Shown here: piece by piece, positions 59,489-64,000 of the stretch | How the letters are laid out: each line of letters starts with the position of its first letter | How positions within the stretch are numbered: the first letter of the stretch is position 1 | Assembly (NCBI GenBank): GCA_008828725.1 | Contig: MEHQ01003314.1 | Span: forward strand, 153,473-217,472 | From: Saccharina japonica | Taxonomy: Eukaryota > Sar > Phaeophyceae > Laminariales > Laminariaceae | Direction: 5' to 3' | Length of the DNA stretch: 64,000 nucleotides | Notes under the pieces: model-generated | The model's input: the letters and a program-made list of their open reading frames with translations, nothing else | Databases searched by the model: none | What the model was told of the DNA's origin: nothing | Made by a program: the position numbers and the translations under genes

Positions 59489-60859
59489 AGTCTGTATACC
59501 AGGTATAAGGCAGGATACCGCACGGTAAGTGGTTGCTATACAACTCGTCCGTGGGTACCAGGGGTATGGCGAGCTTTTTTTAATAAGAGGCACTTTTCGT
59601 GATGAAAAAGACGTCTATCGATACGCCTTTTGAGACACAAATAAATGTTGACCATGACCTACGCTTTTTCAATTTACTCATTAGTCAGCAGTCTGAGCAT
59701 TATACCAACTAAAACCAAATACAGAGATAAAGTTTTCCGTCGGGAGGCATGAAAATGTAGAAATTATACAAGAAATAGTATGGCACCTATTAAAAAAACG
59801 GATTTGTTTTTCATTTGCTCTAACATTTTTGGCGCGGAGGGGCCTCTTAAACCCGTTATTTCAACGCAACTACGAGCTGGTCCAGCCTTAAAGCTCATGT
59901 TTACTTAATCGGGGTTTTCACAATAGTTTGGAAGTATTAGGACGCCAGATTTGGCAGTGGTGTTTCTGGGTATGTAGCGCGTTTGTTGCATTCAATTTGG
60001 AATTTTTGGAATCCGAGTTGTTTTCGTTGAGATATCGCATATCGATCAAATCCCATCACGCACGAACATAAATCCATACTAAAGTCTATACGAAAGTCCG
60101 AAAAATACATTCAGCGGGTGTCGCTGATACTTGGTGTGAGCGTTCCTTGGGGCAAGGGGAAACGATCAATACCCTCGGTAGAGGCAATTTAACAGTGGTG
60201 GGGCCTGAAAAATCGTGATTTAGACCAATCACGAGCACAAAAAAATAGTAAAAATCGTGACCAATCACGAGAACTAAAAAATGCAAAAATGTCCAATTGA
60301 AAATGTCAATCCCGCCGCCGAACAAAGCACGGCGGCGAGCACGCAGAAGTGCGTCACACACACGTGGCCATTCGGCTATTTCGCAAGGTCGGTAAAAGCA
60401 CGACCTTAGAAAAGGACCCCCCCTTGGCAAGCTATACCGATCCTCGAGGTTGAATTTGAACGACCTTCCCGTAGGTCATCACCTCTGCAAGGACGGCGCG
60501 AGTCGACCTATCTGATGACTAGGATTGGTGAGGTCGGAACATGATTAATGTCGAAAACTTACACCCCCCAAGGATCGTCAACATTAGCGACGCTGTTACC
60601 GCGACACCCTGGTAAGCGTCGACATTGGTGGTGTTGTACCTCGAATAGGGTAGCACCGTTTCCTGGTAACGCATTATTCTACATCATCAGCGAGATGTTG
60701 GCAGCACCTGTGCGCCAACTAAAGAAGTATCGTGTATATCATGAATGACGCCCAAAATGGTAGCGTTTCAACAACAAATAGATGTATAGATATAATCCTG
60801 CATCCCTACAACAAATACACATATATGCAGTAACGTTTTAATTAACGGAACGAAACCGA
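59489..60859. other. No gene recognised
   Basis: AT-rich unique DNA. A short local repeat of ATCGTGA(C/T)CAATCACGAG(C/A)A lies at about 60,210-60,275. Confidence 0.5.
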
Positions 60860-61500
60860 AAGCTGAGTACACATTGCTGTGGCGGCAGTGCCGGCACACG
60901 GTCGATTCCATCAAAGCACATCATATAGGTCCCCTAAAAAAAGCCAATCCCGTCTGATACCATCCCCGTAGTGAATCCTACAAAGCATGTGATACACCAC
61001 AATGACACCACATCCATCCGTCCCCTCAAACTAACGAAACACTGTGCGTGACACGTTGCTACTCAACGGGAGTACAGAATACCCAAAAATACAAATGTGA
61101 ACAAAAACATATTAAAAGCTGTGGCGGCAGTGCCGGGCATCACAGCGTACAAGTATCTTACGAATACACGTATCCACGACGTCACCAAGCACCCACCCGT
61201 CCCCTCAAAAAAGCGAAAACATACAAAACTAAAAGCTGGTGGCGGAATGTGCCCAGTATCAACATAAACGGAAGGCCTGTGAACACACACGCATCAACGC
61301 CTACACCATACCCACCTGTTCCCGAAAAATCGCGCAAGTCTGTATTTTGTAACTTTTACGTTTCAAAAACATTTATACCAGTGGCTAAGAACATAAAAGC
61401 CGCGGCGGCAGTGCCGGACATCAACGCCCACATGAAGCTTATGAACACACACGCATGCGCGATGACACTACATCTATCCGTTCTCTAACTAACGCGAAGC
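60860..61500. repeat. Degenerate tandem repeats, about four units
   Basis: AAAAGC(T)GTGGCGGCAGTGCCGG recurs near 60,878, 61,119, 61,237 and 61,400. Each unit ends with CCATCCGTCCCCTCAAA-like sequence, and CACACACGCAT-like blocks lie between. Unit length is uneven (about 120-240 bp). A 146-codon plus frame (61,048-61,488) crosses several units and is probably a by-product. Confidence 0.65.
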
Positions 61501-63405
61501 TCCGCTTCATCATTCTACAATATGCTCCTAGTAGTGGTGGTGGGTGGGCCAGATATCACATACTTGTACTATTAATAGATGCTATTAACACATGCGCACC
61601 ACATCCGTCTCACGATAACCCTCCTTTGTGCACCACAGGCGCGTGTCATTTCCTTTACATATTTGAAGGTATACTGTCACGCTCCACGGCGGCTCATGTA
61701 GAGCTAAAAGGAACTCGAACGTCACCGCGCAAATGATGAACACTGCGACAACAAAAATGTTGACGTACGACTGAACGGCGCACCCATACGCATCGACGGC
61801 GCGCTAAGGCCTGAACGCAGTATATAGATCTGAATACGGAAAATAGGCGCAACCTCCTGCCTTCGCTGGACGTGGGGATCACTGCGTTTTAGGCACGACT
61901 AGTCCTTGGATGCCGTCCTTAACTTGGCCGATTGCACACCCTGTTTATTATCCAGTGCACGGGCGAAGGGCAAGTTACTGTATTTTAGAAAGTAGAAAAC
62001 ACGCAACAGTAGGCGTCGCTGGCCGCCCACTATATGAAATAAAACCGGCTCAGCTCGAACACAAGTGACCTGCTATACAACGAAACCCCCATTCCACGAG
62101 ATAGCCAAGGAAAATACAAACTTCGCCGCAAATAACAACACACGGCATCGCAGAAACAAGATAATCCAAGTGGCGACAAAGCATGCAACGAAAATACCGG
62201 CATATATTAGAAGAACAATACAGAGTACTGTTTGAAGCTGAAACGTTTGTGCCATATACACGAATGTTGAGAAAGTGTAAAGCAGAAGACACGTGAACTC
62301 GAGACACAATACACAACAAACTATAAATATCAAAAGACAAAAGAAGAAGGGCGTACGGGTAGGAATAATGTAAGATTCGGCAGCAGCAGGGCATGTTGGG
62401 AATTGTTTATATCGCCGGCACCGGTTTGAAGTATAAACGGTGCTGTAACGATAGCACGAGGTATAATCAAAGCAAGATCAACATTTCAACTGTGCAAACC
62501 GTGAAGAATACTACCACGATCACTCGGACGGTTGCGACGCACACCTGCGTTGGGCTGTGGCGTGGGTGGGAGCAGGAAGAACGTCGAGTCCGAGATATTA
62601 ATCAAGCGTTATTTTCGTCATAGTCCATCGCGTGCGCCCTCCGCCCGCTGCCGTTGGTGATTTGGGAAAAAGGGTACCATAATTTGTATCTGTTCAAACC
62701 GAGAAGCGAGAAGGGCCGAGGACACAGCATGAGCGCACACCGTTCATTATTGGCTACACCGCACCAATAATTGTTCCATTCGTAAAAAACGGTGGCGACA
62801 AGACAGGCTCTAACATACTTAGACGTAGGGGTGTGAATTGCACGAGAGAGGTGTATGCGTTGCACGAGATATTGTGTAAGAATCGCGTGACATCTGTCAG
62901 GAGGCGAGACGTGGTTGGTACAAAAGTCACACACAACCCACACACCACACAGCAAGCGCTGCCGCATACAGCAGCAGACCATTGTAGAAAACAATCGTCA
63001 AGCATAACAACTGATACCACACTTGCTAAGCAAAGTATTACAAGCAATCTTCCGGCCTAGCAGGCATGGGCGGAAAGGGACCCTTACTGCCTATTCGTGG
63101 CTACTGAAAATCAAATGTCGACGGCTGTCTTTAAGCTTGGTTCATACAGGGCTCCGAAAACGAAAATACGGGGCAATTTTTCAAATCGCGACAAACTACA
63201 GCAGTATCAAAGCAAGCAGGAGTAATAAACACTGCCAGTACTGGGACAGCTGCTGCACAGGCTATACCGCTTTGATAAATTACTGGTTTTACCTGGTGTG
63301 TATTCTACTCGTACAGTAGTATATAGGTTACTGTACGACGAGTATATAAAACAACTGGTGTGTAGTACTCGGCACACATTAATCAAGTATTTTCACGGCA
63401 AGATC
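61501..63405. other. No gene recognised
   Basis: The minus-strand frames at 62,050-62,394 look hydrophobic, but this follows from A-rich plus-strand composition and they overlap in two frames. No supported product. Confidence 0.5.
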
Positions 63406-63411
63406 TTTTCT

Positions 63412-63590
63412 TACGGTGCGGTGCGGTTTTGCCAAAAAATCAGCACCGAACCGCACCGAACCACATCGGTATTTTGAATTCAAGTAAATTTGCTACGGTG
63501 CGCGTACGGGTACGGTGCGGTTTTTACTGATTGAAAGCCGCACCGCACCGCGCCTAACGAAGCAAACAAACGCACGGCACCGCACCCGTA
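63412..63590. repeat. Clustered direct and inverted GGTGCGGTGCGG motifs
   Basis: ACGGTGCGGTGCGGTTTT and its reverse forms (ACCGCACCGAACC, CCGCACCGCACCGCG) occur at least six times in 180 bp. This resembles the subterminal motif clusters of hAT-type elements, but no terminal inverted repeat or target duplication was found. Confidence 0.5.
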
Positions 63591-64000
63591 GGATTCGAAT
63601 AGATTAACCTCACCGGGGTTCGGTACCAGGCAGTGAAAAATAGGTATACCAGTACGTACACGTACCAGATACGAGGTACTCGTACCAGGTACGTACTCGT
63701 ATTGTAGTATGTACGAGTAGGATATATTGTATACTGCTGCTAACTGCTGCTGCGCCGGTATCCCTATTCCTATACTGTATACTCAAAATGTAGTATCGTA
63801 CGAGTAAATACCATACGTACTCGTAGCTTGTGGCCGTTGGAGAATTACGTGAATTTGCTATTTCAATTTTGCAACCGAAAAAATGTATATACCAGCGTGC
63901 CACGTACGTACGTACATTCTGGGTGCTGGGGCTTGGTGTTTGGTGTGTCGTTTGATGGTTGATGGCAGACATCTATCAGATTGCCATGTACCGGTACATA
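63591..64000. other. Repeat-rich end of window, no gene
   Basis: GTACGAGTAC/GTACTCGTAC-type palindromes are frequent at 63,640-63,830, and TACGTACGTAC occurs at 63,904-63,914. Confidence 0.5.

Noticed and set aside
61048..61488. 146-codon ORF
   Set aside because: Crosses degenerate tandem units and changes with them; no independent support.
62050..62394. Hydrophobic minus-strand ORFs that look like multi-TM proteins
   Set aside because: Two overlapping frames are both hydrophobic, which reflects the base composition and not a gene.

Overview
The window looks like nuclear DNA of a stramenopile, most likely a brown alga. The main gene is split by long GT-AG introns. It joins Chlamydia-Pmp-like repeats to a Cys-rich module and a multi-pass membrane domain, an architecture known from large protein families in brown algae, diatoms and oomycetes. 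The non-LTR reverse transcriptase resembles those common in brown-algal genomes, and the telomere-like repeats are TTAGGG. There are no bacterial operons, rRNA or credible tRNA genes. The species assignment is inference.

Layout. 0-11.7 kb is mobile-element territory: a LINE tail relic (313-760), a solo LTR with a MITE nested in it (1,760-2,578), a SINE (3,188-3,500), a complete 914-bp hAT-type non-autonomous element with 8-bp target duplications (5,574-6,503), a telomere-repeat tract (8,094-8,119), and a minus-strand LTR retrotransposon truncated at that tract (8,128-11,725). 11.8-31.2 kb carries one plus-strand gene. Eight exons chain in phase over 19.4 kb to give at least 893 residues, and the N-terminus was not found. 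Its introns hold a segmental duplication that includes an 84-bp exon, a palindromic TACTC(C/G)GAGTA array, three SINE copies and another MITE.

31.2-50.4 kb contains no gene I can support. It holds a 14-unit, ~127-bp satellite (32,884-34,660), a third LTR copy (37,512-38,072), a telomere-like inverted repeat, further members of the MITE family and weak tandem duplications. 50.4-56.3 kb holds a 5'-truncated LINE with an open RT frame that starts at a (TTAGGG)4 tract, followed by an older, broken LINE with a MITE inserted in it. 56.3-64 kb has a SINE, a degenerate tandem-repeat field and short repeat-rich tracts.

The only likely host gene is the Pmp-repeat/multi-TM gene, presumably a cell-surface protein. 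Everything else I can name is repeat-derived. The repeats date each other: one MITE interrupts an LTR whose empty site is visible in sister copies, and another interrupts a LINE relic.
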